From positions 9,548,001 to 9,612,000 of the forward strand of contig NC_026660.2 in the NCBI RefSeq assembly GCF_000004075.3: 64,000 nucleotides of DNA, read 5' to 3'. Below the pieces are notes generated by a model, which was not told the DNA's origin, made no database searches, and worked only from the letters and a program-made list of their open reading frames with translations. Shown piece after piece: positions 29,901 through 43,300 of this stretch; positions within the stretch are counted from its first letter, which is position 1; the number at the start of each line of letters is the position of its first letter. Both the position numbers and the translations under genes were made by a program. The DNA comes from Cucumis sativus. Taxonomy: Eukaryota; Streptophyta; Magnoliopsida; Cucurbitales; Cucurbitaceae.

Positions 29901-31521
29901 TGTTTATTGAACTTTGTTAGAAGTGAGTTTAATTTAATATAATTGATACTCTTTCTTTTTAAAAGTGGAAAGTTTTAATTTTGAACTTTAAATTTAAATA
30001 ATTATTCAACTTCTAATTTTTTTGCCAACTGATTAAATTTATACTATCCCTAATACTAGAGATAAATGGTATTTCTTTTTAGAATACTGGATACATTTAA
30101 ATTAAGTATTTCAAAGAAATCAAATTAGATCATAGTTCAACTAATTGACGTGGCAAAAGATTGATGAAGTGGAAAATAGATCTTTTTTATTTTGTTGCGA
30201 TCATGTTTAGTTTTCTAACTTTCAAAACTCATTTGAACTCTAAGAAACTAATTATTTTTTTATTTATTTGTTGGTTTGCTCTTTGCTTGTGTGACGACTC
30301 AAGTGAAAAGTAAAAAGTTAGGGTTGGGTTATGTATAAAATTCTTTTTTTTTTTATTAATACTCACCTTCTTAGACACTGAATACGAAAAAGAATATAAA
30401 AAATAAAATTCAATTTTTCTTAGAGACTGAATGTGAGATAAAATCGGTTTGTCACTTCATCAATCATGATCTAATTCAGTCTTCTTAAAAGAATGAATTT
30501 AATTTAGAAGATTAAGACAAAAAAAAAAAAAAAATCAACCCAATTTTAGTAAATATCTTTTGAACTATTTTTTTACAAGTACTTTAAAGACCACTCTAAT
30601 TTTACACAAACTTCCAAAAATTACATATAATTATTCCAAGATAAAATAGCTACATCATTGTCATTAGGAAATATTATCAGATATATTTTTAACATTCTAT
30701 CTCTCTTAAAAGTTTAATGTTTAAGGTTACAAATACAACATTTTATTTAAGGTTGGATTCAATTTTTAGAATGGATAGTCGTTAAACTAGAAAAGAAACA
30801 GAAAAGAATTTGAAAAGAGGGAAAAGAGGAGAAAGAAAAGTGAATGAAGGGAGGGGATGGTTTAAAAAGTTTAATTAAATACAAAATTAAAAGTAATTAA
30901 ACACCCACCCTTAAATTAAAGAGAGGAGAGAATTGAATTGAGGAATTATAGAATTATAGAATTAGAGTATGTTTTTTTAATTTGATTTTGATTCTTCCAT
31001 TGTTCAAAAACGTTTTTCTGTTTTTGGGTTTCTCCATTTTCCTTCTTCAATTTCTCTCCTGTCTTTTTTTGTTCCTCTTCCTCCTTCCTAAATCCTTTCT
31101 TCCTTCCTTCTCCCCTCTCTCTAATTCTAGAAGGAGAGGAGAGAGAAAAGAAAGGGTTTTGCTTTGTCTTTGCCGTCTTACACAGACACAAAATTCATTG
31201 TATTGATTTTCAGGATTTCGATTAAACAAATCACTTTCTCGATTTTCTTCTTGAAAAGTCAAACAATGAGAAGTTGTTCAAAGACTCAGCCTCTTATCAT
31301 TGTTTAATCTTTTTTCATAATAGCCATCGTTTGATCTGTTTTTTTTTTTTTTTTTTTTTTTCTCTCTTTTTGTTGCTCCTTTCCCCATTTCTCTGAAATC
31401 TCCGAGACTTTGATTCAGTTTTGACGCGGAACCCATCTTTGTTTTCCTCCTTATTTAACTGGGTTTCCTTCTGATTAAGGTTTCCAAAGCTTTTACACAC
31501 CCAAAAGGAAATCCAGTTATT

Positions 31522-34081
31522 ATGAGTTCGAATACCGCGTCGAGCTCGAACGATGCATCATCTAATAGAAGGAATTCGAAACGACCTAAATGTGAGTTTT
31601 CGTTTCCTTTTATTTGATTTTTTGTGAGTTTCTTTTTTTGGAACGCCATGTAACTTGCTTTTTTCTTTTTGTTTTTTTTTCTCTTTATTTTGTTTCATGT
31701 TTTGATCTTCTTCCTATTTGATTGTTCTTCTAATTGACTGATTTTAGATGTTTAGGGTTCTTACTTTACGAGCGTTGATCGATGCTGATCTATGGATCTT
31801 ATAGTTAATTATTGAGGATTATGAACAGTTGTGTCTATATGCTTGTAATTTAGATTAAGTTTATGAAACTGATGGATTGATTAGGTTTGTGCTTCAAAAA
31901 ATTTCATGTTTCTTCATTTTATGCGCTTCAAATGCTTCTTCACGTTTGGTCTGAATTGAATATCTTCCATTTATGAAATTCTTTTCCAGATTCGAGGTTT
32001 ACCCAGCAGGAGCTTCCAGCGTGTAAACCTATTCTCACACCAAGATGGGTAGGCTTTATTGTTGTTCCTATTTTAAAATTTATCTCTTTTTATCTTTTTT
32101 GTTATCAAAACTAAGGATCAAAATTGGAATCTCTTCTCTTGCAGGTGATTTCCGCATTCATGTTAGTTAGCATTATCTTTGTTCCCATTGGAGTTGCTTC
32201 CTTGTTTGCTTCCAGAGATGTATGTTCAAACAACAATACTTTTCTTCTTGCTTTTTTGGTTTGTTTTCCCCATGGCAAGTTTGTTCTTCAACTGAACTCA
32301 GATTCTTTTCCCCTTTGTTAGGTCGTTGAAATAATCGATCGTTATGAAACTGAGTGTATACCAGAAAGGTTTAGAAGCGATAAGGTTGGATTCATACAGG
32401 GCACTGCAAATAAAATTTGCCGCAGAAACATCACTGTAAGATTGTGGCAGCGTTACTATTTCACTAATTGATTCTTACATTATGTTAAAAGGCTTTAAAA
32501 GTAGCTTATTGTGTCTGGAAGTTGATTGAAATAATTACTTGTGAAAAATATTGGAATCAGTATCCTTTCGAAGTCTGTACAATAACATGTGTTTTTAATC
32601 TATTTTTGTATAGGTGCCGAAACGTATGAAGCAACCAATATATGTCTATTACCAGCTTGACAATTTCTATCAGAATCACCGCAGGTACATCGTCCTATTT
32701 TATATTATATCGTGTGGTTAATTAGATAGTTCACGTCGGTCTTGATATGTTTTGAACCTCCTCAGCTGTTTTCCCTATTCTCATGCTATAAATGGATTGA
32801 ATCTCTGACTTGGTGGTGTTTCATTCTCAAATATTTTCATGATGCTGTATGAATCAGATACGTGCAGAGCCGTAGTGATAAGCAATTGAGAGATCCTGGC
32901 AGCGAGCGTGATACAAGCTCTTGCAAGCCTGAAGACAACTGGAATGGGCAGCCAGTTGTTCCATGTGGTTTGATAGCATGGAGTTTGTTTAATGATACCT
33001 ACAACTTCACCCTTAACAAAAAGCAAGTCGCTATTAATAAGGTCGGTATCTCATGGAAGAGTGACCGGGAACACAAATTCGGCAAGAATGTATTTCCCAA
33101 GAACTTTCAGAAAGGCAATATTACAGGAGGCAAAAAACTTAATGAAAGTGTACCAGTAAGTCAAAACTAATTTTTATCTTAAACCTTTTTTATATTTATG
33201 AGCTATGGCACTTTGTTCTCGACATTAAAACTCAGTATACAACTGTTGCAAACTTGAAAGAAAAATGACTAGTTGCCTGTTCTCGGTCTAGTTGCCTGAC
33301 CATGTGTTTTGTATGATGATTTACAGTTAAGTCAACAAGAGGACCTTATTGTGTGGATGCGAACGGCTGCTCTCCCCACATTCAGAAAGTTATATGGAAA
33401 GATAGAAGTCGACCTTGAGAAGAATGATGTAATTGATGTGGTTTTGGAGAACAATTACAACACTTACAGTTTTAATGGCAAGAAAAAGCTTGTGCTTTCT
33501 ACAACTAGCTGGCTTGGTGGGAAGAACGACTTTCTTGGCATTGCTTATCTTACTGTTGGTGGGTTATGCTTCTTTTTGGCAATGGCTTTCACAGTCGTCT
33601 ATCTTGTTAAGCCAAGGTAATTTACCAGAAACCTCACTTGACTCGAACTCCATGAATATTATCTAATCTTATTCTTAGTTTCAAAAGTTTGGGATGTGTC
33701 TGATCTGATATTTTCATGGTGTGTTATAATTGATAGTCTCATAAAATCTTAATGTGATGCTTTTCTCCTGCGTTTTAATAGTGGTTTTATAACTTCATTG
33801 CTTGCCATGTTTTAGAAAAGAGTTATTGGGGGGTACATCAGCAAAATAACCCTTCCCAATCAGATGGTATGTTACACAGCAATAATTGATCCATGACATG
33901 AGATAATTCAGGATGAGGAAGTTTTCAATTGATTCGTCTTTTTCTCAGTTCAGTGAATGAACTGAAGCGTTAACATGTATATTTTCCGATGATATAAATT
34001 CTAATGTCATTTCCTAACGATTTCAGGCGACTTGGGGACCCATCATATCTGTCATGGAATAGAAACCCAAGTGGGCACTGA
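31522..34081 (+). CDS. ALIS: ALA-interacting subunit (CDC50/LEM3 family)
   Basis: Beta subunit of plant P4-type ATPase flippases (ALA proteins). It is needed for their exit from the ER and for moving phospholipids to the cytosolic leaflet. Eight exons: 31522-31591, 31990-32048, 32145-32219, 32322-32435, 32614-32684, 32858-33155, 33327-33616 and 34027-34081; total 1,032 nt (343 aa), normal for the family. Order: cytosolic N-terminus with [18 protein letters not shown], membrane span about 44-64, large extracytosolic loop with paired cysteines and the conserved words [35 protein letters not shown] and [14 protein letters not shown], second span about 299-323, and the C-terminal [15 protein letters not shown]. 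The start gives the usual Ser/Asn-rich N-terminus. The gene is tail-to-tail with the methyltransferase gene, 281 bases between stop codons. Confidence 0.
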
Positions 34082-34362
34082 AGCAGGAGCTGCTAGAAAA
34101 CGGTTTGTTGTAATTTTATTTGTAATATTATTTTGATGTGATCATATAAAAAAACAAAGGAAAGAGCAGGATGTTTGACAGATTTGTTGTAATGAAACTT
34201 CTGTTTTCCTTTTTATATGAAATGTGGTGGTGTGAGTATATCAGATTATAGTGTAACTTCAAATGCAGTATCTCATTATGTTAATAGCTTGTCTCTTCTG
34301 AATTCTGATCAATAACTACTTCGATAACTGCAATAAGTTGGGGGGGCAGAGAGCTCTAAAGT

Positions 34363-37300
34363 TCATAGCACTCGTAGAAGAATGTTAGAAAGATAAGCAC
34401 CCTCTGGATAAGTAGGGTCGATTGGGTGATCACATGCTGCTCCTGCTTGTCGTAGAACCGTAATTTTCTTTTTAGCCGTTGATGCTGCACCCTGTTTAAA
34501 AGAAGGGACAAGTACAAACCAGTTTAGTTTCCTTAAACATGCTGAATATATTCTATTGGAACTACTGTTTTCCTTTCTCAGTGATCTGAATGAGATTATC
34601 CTAAATGACTCATTGTTGCAAACTACAATCTTTGTATCGCTTGACGTGTTGTTTTAAGTCAAGATGATGGGGGAAGAAACTTAATAACCACATAATAATG
34701 TTATGACCAAGAAGATTTTCAGTTCTTGGGTGGTGGTGGAACTAGACTTGCCTGAAGTATTTGCAAGAACATCCCACTTTGTGTCATTGCTCCAGAACAC
34801 GAACAAGTCATGAGAAAACCACCTTTTCTTGTGAGCTGCATTGCCAATGAATTTAAATTCCTGTACATACCTGATGCAGTTTGCAAAACCTACTAAACTA
34901 TAGTTAGTGTGATGGTACCAACAATCAAATGTTATGTCTAGCAAACGATTGAATAAAAATCAAAATCAATGAACTTGAAGACAAACAATTTGATCTAATT
35001 GAATGCAAATCCAAATAGGAGTGCAAGAAAGAATTTTTAACCTGCTTAATTCCATTTATTAAGAATCAAAACTATTTTCAAGAATTATGATTGAGCCAGG
35101 CATGTAAAGACTAAAATGTTTATACTGTGAAATCAGACCACTCTTTATTCATAAATTCGTAAATTTATAAGAAAATAATGCTAAAAAAACAGGTCACAGT
35201 CATGAAACCAAATCAACAAAACTTGAATGTCTACACATTCACCAAAATATGTCCATTTGCTTTCTGTTCCCAAACATACCAAGTCCAATTGAACCTCACA
35301 TTAGTTCATAAGCACTAAACCTTTTACTTGCCCATTTATGAAAGACGAGCTGAGATACCAATCCCACCCAGGACGCCTACGTATGAAGTAATGAGGACAA
35401 AAAAATCTAATATTTTAAAAAGCAACGATACCAAATAGTTTAGGATTTCACGTGATTCCAACTTGTAAGAATTAATAGAATCCAAGATTTAAGAACTTTT
35501 GTTCAGCAGCAATATTTCACATGGTTCTAACTTGTAAGATCATGAGAGTTCAAGAATTAAGAAAAAAAATTATTAACAGAGCAATCAGCAAATAATCAAA
35601 TGCATGATACCTTTTTCCGTGGTGCTAGTTTAGGAGGATCCAAAATGACTACATCCCAAGATTCATTCCTAGATAGGGCATCCTTCATGAATGCTGTGGC
35701 ATCCGCTTTCAGAAATGATATTCTTTCCGGATCCATGCTATTAAGGACCACATTTTCTTTTGCTAGCTCCAGTGCAGGCAATGACGAATCAATACCTGAT
35801 AATTAGTGAATTTATGAGATGTTTATAGCACCATTGTACTAGGCTTGAAATCCCTGAAAGTGAAAATTCTGAATAGGTTTACAAATATATTTTTTAGGAC
35901 AGAAAATTTTGTTTATAAATATCTTATAAAACATATCTTGAACAGTTGTTTAAGTTGAGATCTAAATTCTAAATCTGCTAAAATCACGTACTTGAAAATA
36001 TGAAATATTAACTCTATTTTCTTTGAATTTATTGTTCGTAAAGTTCTATTTTCAGATTGCATACCAAACACAAACAGGATTTACTGCCCTTTGCCTTGTA
36101 CTTCAAGTACTTTATTTGAGGTCCAATATACACAGAAGAAGAAATGTTTACCAGTGACATTAATAGCTCCACCACGTAATGCATTTAGAGAAAACCCACC
36201 ACTATAGCAGCAGAGATCAAGAACTTTCTGACCCTCCGAAATTGTTGAGATAAAATGACGATTTTCACGCTGATCAGCATAAAAACCTGTTTTCTGGCCT
36301 TCAAGTGAGATGGCATAAAAAATGTCATTCTCCATCACCTATCAAAATAAGGCATGTTTAATATCTCATGTGATTTGGTGGAAACTTGATTGTATCAGGA
36401 TTATATAACTTCAGAAGTATCTTCTACATTAACATGATACTCTCATTGCATTTCTCGTTACCAGGAAAGGAATTATCACAAGCTAGAACATATTCCAGTG
36501 GGGATATCAGATATGCATAAGGCTTATTAATATAAGCAAACTCCTGCCTATTAGTTTCAACTAATGACTATCAAAGCATATAAGATCAGTTTACTCATCA
36601 AAAGGAGTCGACATTTTAACATTTAGTTACCATAAACATGACATATATCCACATGTAGAGAATTGTGTGAAGAACGAAAATTTTTATTTGTGTTACATCA
36701 TGTGTCAAAACATGATTCATTATTCATGACCCATGAGAGCCATTACATTCATGGAATTGAGCTACTTAGTTTTGTTCACATAGAGCAATGTCTAATGCAA
36801 CTGCATAAATAAAGAATGAATTCATTTACATTTCCCCATAAAATGATATTTAATAACATTTCTAGAAGAAATACAAATGTTGCAGTGGTTTTCTACCTTT
36901 GTTCTTTCAGGACAAGTAGACGGACTTGTATCCTTCAATTCAGACACATCTATACCTTCTTCTTTCAGAATGTCCACCGATGGTCTCCATTTCACATGGT
37001 TGATTTCTTCAATTCCACGGACACAATCCTCTATTTCAGCTTTGTACTTCTCCACCCAAGCAGCAGATGATGCTACCACTGCTAAATCTCCAAAGACATC
37101 GATAATCAGTCCTGACAATCTGCACAAAATAAAACAAAAATAATGATAGTAACACATTTTGGATAAATCTAATAACTATAGGTTTCAGTACACAAATAAA
37201 TAAGATTCAGGACCAAATATAAGAGACATGAGGTTTAGGCATTGGGGAGCTTTTAGTTTTATAACTGGAAGAAAGAAAGTATGGTCTAAGAGCCTCACAC

Positions 37301-38297
37301 TCCCTCTGAACTCATACACACATAGAAATGAACAGTTGGATCAGTTGGGAATGGTTTTCCAAGCGAGTTTAAAGAAGGAAGATCGATGCATGGTGGCCCT
37401 ATTGTAGATATGGAATGCATTATGTCTAAGACATGGACATAAATACATAATACTTGAGATCGATACCTGTCTCCTTCACTATTAACAAGACGATAAGCAT
37501 TAGTACTAGCTGACGGAAGCCCCAAGTTCTTTCGTAATTCTCTAGCAGTATGTACCCTCGTTTCAATCATCTTCTCAACATTTAATGTGCAGGAAGGGTC
37601 TCTGCATTGCATATAAATTGGTAATTTACATAAAGAAGGTGGTGATCTTCATCACAGAGTTCAAGCATTGGTCAGTTGAATACCTAGCTGCCTCTTCTTC
37701 CAACTGCATCAATCTAACAGAGAACATAGAAACTGAATTATACAGACCCCATCCTATAGGTTTTTCAGTCCCATCAGCTACCAGGACAACATCTCCAGTT
37801 TTTGGTGGTGGCCTTCCAATTATTCTATCAACAGCTCCACTGTACACCATTGGACTCCCATCTTTGAAAAGCTGCGCCTTCCCCTTCTTCAGCACAACCT
37901 TAGCCAAACCTACAAAACCCAAATGCAACACAATTGAACAGAACAAAACCCATCACTAACCAAAATCAACATTACCACATTTCAATCCTCATAACTGCTT
38001 AATTTCAGTACCCCACCAATATAATTACTCTAAAAGCGTAATTAACATGAAAAGCTGCAGAATAAATCGAAAAACATGGATTTTGATACACCCAGAAGCT
38101 AAAACGCTCGGCAAACACGAGAGTAACAAACATAAACGAATTGGGACAATCGACATTCATTTTTCAGCTGGAATGTGAGGGATATAAATCGTAGACTGAC
38201 CTTTGGGGCAAGCAGAAGCAATTTCTTGGATTGTGGAGGCGGCCGGTGAAGAAGAAATTGATAGAGACTTTATCAAGCGGGATTGAAGGAGCTGCAT
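34363..38297 (-). CDS. RlmI-like PUA-domain SAM-dependent rRNA methyltransferase, organelle-targeted
   Basis: Probably methylates a cytosine (m5C) of large-subunit rRNA in plastid or mitochondrion, by analogy with bacterial RlmI. Eight exons: 38297-38201, 37909-37684, 37601-37467, 37119-36897, 36338-36152, 35795-35611, 34889-34752 and 34491-34363; total 1,320 nt (439 aa), about 40 longer than E. coli RlmI. Order: Ser-rich N-terminal extension lacking early acids (likely transit peptide), PUA-like domain about 33-108, RlmI middle domain ([27 protein letters not shown]), SAM motif [11 protein letters not shown] (268-277), motif IV DPPKLAP (342-348) and the TCSCSG cysteine motif. The frame is open upstream of the chosen ATG but holds no earlier ATG. 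The last intron has a GC donor. Its head faces the bL20 gene. Confidence 0.
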
Positions 38298-40361
38298 GCT
38301 TCCGCGTTTGTTGATGACGAGACGCAACGCAATCTCTTCAACTCTTGAGCGGGAATTTAGATTACATCTAATTGCAAAACCCAATCGTATCCTTTGATAA
38401 CTCAAAATAGGTTAAATTGCAGTTTTACTGATCTGGTTAATATATGATTTTGAGATTGATAGCTAATTTTTACGTTAATTGTGTTTATTTTGTCAATGAT
38501 AAATTTAGTTTCGAATTTATTGAGTTGTGTTAATGCATGTAATTCGATTGAGATAGATTAACGTATGTCATCATATTTGTTGAACTCCAATCAACTTTCT
38601 TTTTGAGGTATTTTCTTTATTAATCCTTTCATTTTTTTTATTATAGTGAATTATTATGTATTCATAAGCAATATTAAAATTATCCTTTAACTTTAAATTT
38701 TGTATCTATATGATATTTGAACTTACAAAATTATATAATATATTATTTAACTTTTAAACTTGTCTTAGTTTCCAATTTGCTTATGCATTCTTTAATTTGT
38801 TTCTTTATATAAAAAACCTAACATTCTTTTATACCTTTGCCTCAATGAAATAAAAAGTTGTATTAGATAAATGACTTACCATGACAACAAATAAAAGTTA
38901 TTCCACTTAAGGTATCAAATATATCACTTACTTTACCAATTGTTATATATAAACACACACCTTTGAAGATAAACAAACGTGTGAAATTTATTATTATTAT
39001 TACGATTATGAAAAAACACTTCCTACAACAAATAGTACAAACTTTGATAATTAGAAGAATGGAGATGAGATTACATGTGTTACTCATCTAATACATTTTT
39101 CATAAAAAAAATATGTTAAAAAGTATTGTCGCTTAAAGGTGCGAATGAATATAATGTCTCCAAATCACAAGCTCTAAACAAAGTTTGATGTTCATTTTAT
39201 TTAGGATAATAACCATTTCCAACCGGTCAAATTCTACCAATTGCCCTCTCAAAATTGATAGAATGGTAACCTTTAACCATTTCTTTCTTCCTTTTATTAA
39301 AAAAGGAAAACATAAACTCCCTTTTAGCATTATAATTTATAATAGAAAAATGGAAATACCTAAATTCCTTCGTCTTTCCCTTACTCTCTCACGTGCTCCG
39401 CCTTCTTCTTCCACTTCTTCATTTCACTCCGTCTCCTGTACCCTTTCTACAGCTCAGCCTCGCCGCCGCTTCTCTTCCGTTCAGTTCTACCGCCGCCTCT
39501 CTTTAGCCTAAACCTCCATCCTAGCAGGTTTGCGGCAATTTTCTACTCTTTATCTTTCTTCTCACTTGAGAAACTCGAATTAGGACTTTTCAAACTGTCG
39601 TGTTATAGCATCTTCCTTTTGATTTATTGCACATATCTTTTTATCTGTTCATCTCTCTGGTCTTTGCTGAAAACTGTCTTGTTTCCTCGACAATTAAACG
39701 TCCCAGCATTCCCTTTCTTCTTTATTTATGTACAATCAGGCGAAGTAATATATGGTATCGTCGAATTCTCTTTTAATCCTAGCTCATAGGAGTTATTTTG
39801 ATTGATTGAACAACCTCGGCCATATTTATAATTGCAGATTATAGTTGTAAAGAAGACAATGAATCATTTTCTGATAATCGAAATGCTCTCCTTCAAATCA
39901 ACAGACTACCGAAAATTTGCCACTAGTGGTAATTTGAATCTATTAGAAATAAGAGCCGCGGTATACTCTCTGCTCCATGTACTTGATTTAAAAAGTTATA
40001 GAAAATGTTTAGGGTAAAATAATCCTATTTTAAAAGGACGAGGGCATAAAGGAGACCTAAAATCTCTCCGCTTATAGCCAATTATATATATAGTATATAG
40101 TATATAACATAGGTTATCTTTTTCTATGCCTTCTATTCCTCATAAATGGCGGTGCAGTGTCCAATCGAACGAAAACTTCTCCTGGCATCAAAACTCAACC
40201 AAATATCTGAAAGGTCGGAAGTCGTGTTGTTGTTGAGTATATTTGGTTTTTGACTTCACAGTTGTAATGATGTTTTGATTGGATCATCAAATATTCAACT
40301 ATGATTGATCAATTAATAATTATGATGATTCTGTAGTTTTAGATCATAGCAAGGAAGAAAG
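38298..40361. promoter_or_regulatory. divergent intergenic region between the methyltransferase and bL20 genes
   Basis: About 2 kb separates the two start codons. The left part should carry the methyltransferase promoter. From about 39,340 rightward the sequence looks like a bL20 5' UTR: a C/T-rich stretch, a small ORF (39350-39511) and a possible donor at TAGCAG/GTTTG (39,530). A second short ORF starts at 40,147 (ATGGCGGTGCAG, about 35 codons). 38,430-39,200 is AT-rich without recognisable content. Confidence 0.
39350..39511 (+). CDS. 53-codon ORF with presequence-like composition upstream of bL20
   Basis: Encodes a short protein starting MEIPKFLRLSLTLSRAPPSS and later PRRRFSSVQFYRRLSLA, then a stop. 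It has one acidic residue and many Arg, Ser, Leu and Thr, and the RRRFSS word is typical of mitochondrial presequences near a cleavage site. About 850 bases separate it from the bL20 start, on the same strand. It may be an upstream ORF in the bL20 leader, a leftover targeting exon, or chance. I know of no family for it. Confidence 0.
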   Translation: MEIPKFLRLSLTLSRAPPSSSTSSFHSVSCTLSTAQPRRRFSSVQFYRRLSLA

Positions 40362-43300
40362 ATGAACAAGGACAAGATATTTAAGCTAGCCAAGGGTTTT
40401 AGAGGCAGGGCCAAGAATTGCATAAGGATTGCCAGAGAGCGAGTGGAGAAGGCTCTCCAATATTCATACAGGGATCGTCGGAACAAGAAGCGGGACATGC
40501 GCTCCCTTTGGATACAACGCATCAACGCTGGCACACGCCTTCATGGAGTATGGCTATTTCCTTTGAATCTTCCTTATTAGACTACCACAATTATTTGTGA
40601 CCACAATACATCATTTTGTCTCTGTAGAATTATTTTTTGTTTTGAATTTCTTAATTTGGTTTAGTTCTTCCTTTTATTTCTTGTTTTATTTTGTTTTCCT
40701 GAAAAAATACTCTAAAACGGGGAAAAAAAGAAGACAAATAGGATCAGGGATGGGGAGTGGGATTTCAACTATTTTCTGTGTTTGTTCATAATTTTGATTA
40801 TAGTGAATAGGATAGAATGTTGAGGAACCTGTGGGGAGGGTTTCATTTTGTTATGTGGGAGTTGATGGTGAAGCTAGTGGAATTGGAGGATTAAAAAAAT
40901 GAGATCTTGAGATACACGACGAAGTGCCACTAGCTAAGTGGTTATGGTTGTTCTTTATGGAGCATGGTACAAAGTTATAGTGAGCAAAACTGGCCCACAA
41001 CCTTCTAAGGTGGATGGCAAGAATTGATTCTCAGGGACCTAGTAAAAACTTCGGAAATCTAGTGCACATGGATTCCCGTTTTCCTCTTGCTGTATTAGAT
41101 GCTTTGTTGGGAAAGATTTGAAAGTTACTTTTGGAAAAAAGGGGAGCCTGAGATTACGTAATGAGGTGCTACTTGCTAGATGGTTGTGGTTATTCTTCAT
41201 GGAGCATGGTACAAAGTTATTGTGCCAAAGATGGCCCACACCCTTCTAATGTGTGTGGCAGGGATTGATTCTAACTTCTAAGGGACATGGTAAAAACCTT
41301 TGAAAATATATTGCTCATGGATTCCCTTTCCTCTCGGTATATTAGATACTTTGTTCGTGAAGATGAAAGTTTATTTTTGAGAAAATTGTTGAGTTTGTGA
41401 CAATCCTTTTGTGAGTTTGTTTCCTCATTTATATCACTTGTCTCAAAAAAGCATCATTCTCTTTCTGATGCCTTGTCATTTCCTTGGGATTCAATCCTTC
41501 TCTTTCTCTTTATGATACAAAGGTTGTTGATTTGGTGGTGGTTCTTCGATTTTTTCCTTCTACAAGACCAGCACAAGTGTTTTTAGGGAGAGAATACTAG
41601 GTTGTGGTATCTGACTCTCTTGATCCTTCAAAAGGTTTCTCCGGTAAATCCCAATTTCACATTCTGTTTTTTTTTCTATATGTGAGTGTCTGGGCCAGCT
41701 TATGCGCACATCAACTAATCTCACGGGAGAACCCGTCTGACCCTACAACATTTGGGTGTCAAGGAAACCCGTAGGAAATTAATTCCTAGGTAGGTGACCA
41801 CCATGGATTGAACCCATGACCTCTTAGTTAGATATTGAGACTATGTCTCCCTTTTTACCCCTAGGCCAACCCATTTTCACATTTTGTTTGTCTCTTCACT
41901 AACTTGGGTTGCATAAGTTTTCACTGCTATTTGGTTGAGTTAAATACCAGAGTAGGCTATTTCTTTTGGCAAGTTTTACATGGTAGGGTGAACACTCTAG
42001 ATTGCTTTCCATGTCATTCTTCCTTTGTATTGCATTTGCAATGGCCCGTCATTTGCATGCAAAGGAGGACCTTCATCTCCGTTTGTGGGGTGTTGATCTA
42101 GAATTGGTAGTTGAGCTTGTTTGGCTGACAGCATGGATGGGAGATTGGTTCTCTATGATTGAGGGTGTGGTCTTGTTTTTGCCTAAGGTGGAAAGATCAA
42201 ATGAGGAAGTGGTATGAAAACCTTAGAAATTTGAAACATTATGAACCCTTTGTTTATTTGAACCCCTAATAACAAATTCTTAAACCCTCAAATTGATTCA
42301 ATCCAACTACAAGGAGAGTTAAAAAAGGTTACCTTGTGATCAAAGACCATGAGGTAAGGAGAACTACTCCCTTACTCAAGGTTTGAACACTCCATAGGTA
42401 AGTTGATCAATCTTACCTGAATGCTCAAGCATGCAACTCTAGATTAAGAATTGCAAAAAAGATGGTGATAAATCTTCCATCATTTGCACCAAGAAAAAAT
42501 ATCATTCCCAAATCTCAAATCCCAAATCCAAAAATTGTTTTGTACATCACAACTTAATGGTTAGGCTCTATAACCTCCCAAACCTTAATGTGTGCCACAT
42601 CATAAACCCGAGTAAAATGGCAAAAGATACCCTGATTTATTATGTTCTAGAAAGGGTAAAATTGGAAAATAAGAAAATTACTTTAGAAGTATTAAATAAG
42701 TATAATTAATGATTTGATGTCTGGATGGTTAATATCAGAAAGTTGGAAGTGTGGGAGGAGGTTACTTTTAATGTCTCCTTGTGGATATTGTTTAATAAGC
42801 TTTTTTGTACTTATGACTTTGGTTTGATTTTGCTGTCTCTCACTTTTATGGTTCTTTCTAATATTTCTTTTCCTTTTTGCATGTCTTTGTATTTTATCTT
42901 ATTTATTTATTTTGAAATGAAGCTCAGTTTCCTACCCCCAAAAGAATTTAGATCATTTTTGGCTTCTGATCTTTTGATATCCTCACATCAATTTTTTAAT
43001 TTCCACCTTTGATATTCCCACATTCTTTAATTTTAGCTTTCATTTCTTCTACAATTCATCTCTGTAATTTTATGCCAACTTGACCTGCCTGGATAAGCTG
43101 CATACGTTTCACATGATTCAAGAATTTTAGCACTTTGAGTTTGAATGGTTTGCTTTTGCGATGGGAGGAGTAAAACCTGCTTTAGGTCAAATAATTACTG
43201 TATGATTGTGTTTAATTATTGTTGTAGGATTCTCATTTTCTACATCAGTGTGAAGTGTGAACTGCATCTTATTTCCAATCAACATTGAATTCTTTACCAA

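Larger units (their letters stand above)
21857..31521. other. 9.7-kb gene-poor intergenic region
   Basis: Lies upstream of both SSADH (minus) and ALIS (plus), so it holds both promoters: SSADH's next to 21,857 and ALIS's near 30,800-31,521, where the sequence turns into long CT- and T-rich tracts typical of a 5' UTR (31,030-31,130 and 31,338-31,362). The open frames here are short, low-complexity and without recognisable domains. The middle contains an LTR-like block, one copy of the dispersed repeat and a possible TIR element, listed separately. The rest is AT-rich with nothing I can name. Confidence 0.

Noticed and set aside
37585..37959. 124-codon open frame on the plus strand
   Set aside because: It is the antisense shadow of methyltransferase exons 2 and 3.
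38298..38405. Upstream in-frame extension of the methyltransferase gene
   Set aside because: The frame is open but contains no ATG; only a TTG could start it, which is not expected in a plant nuclear gene.
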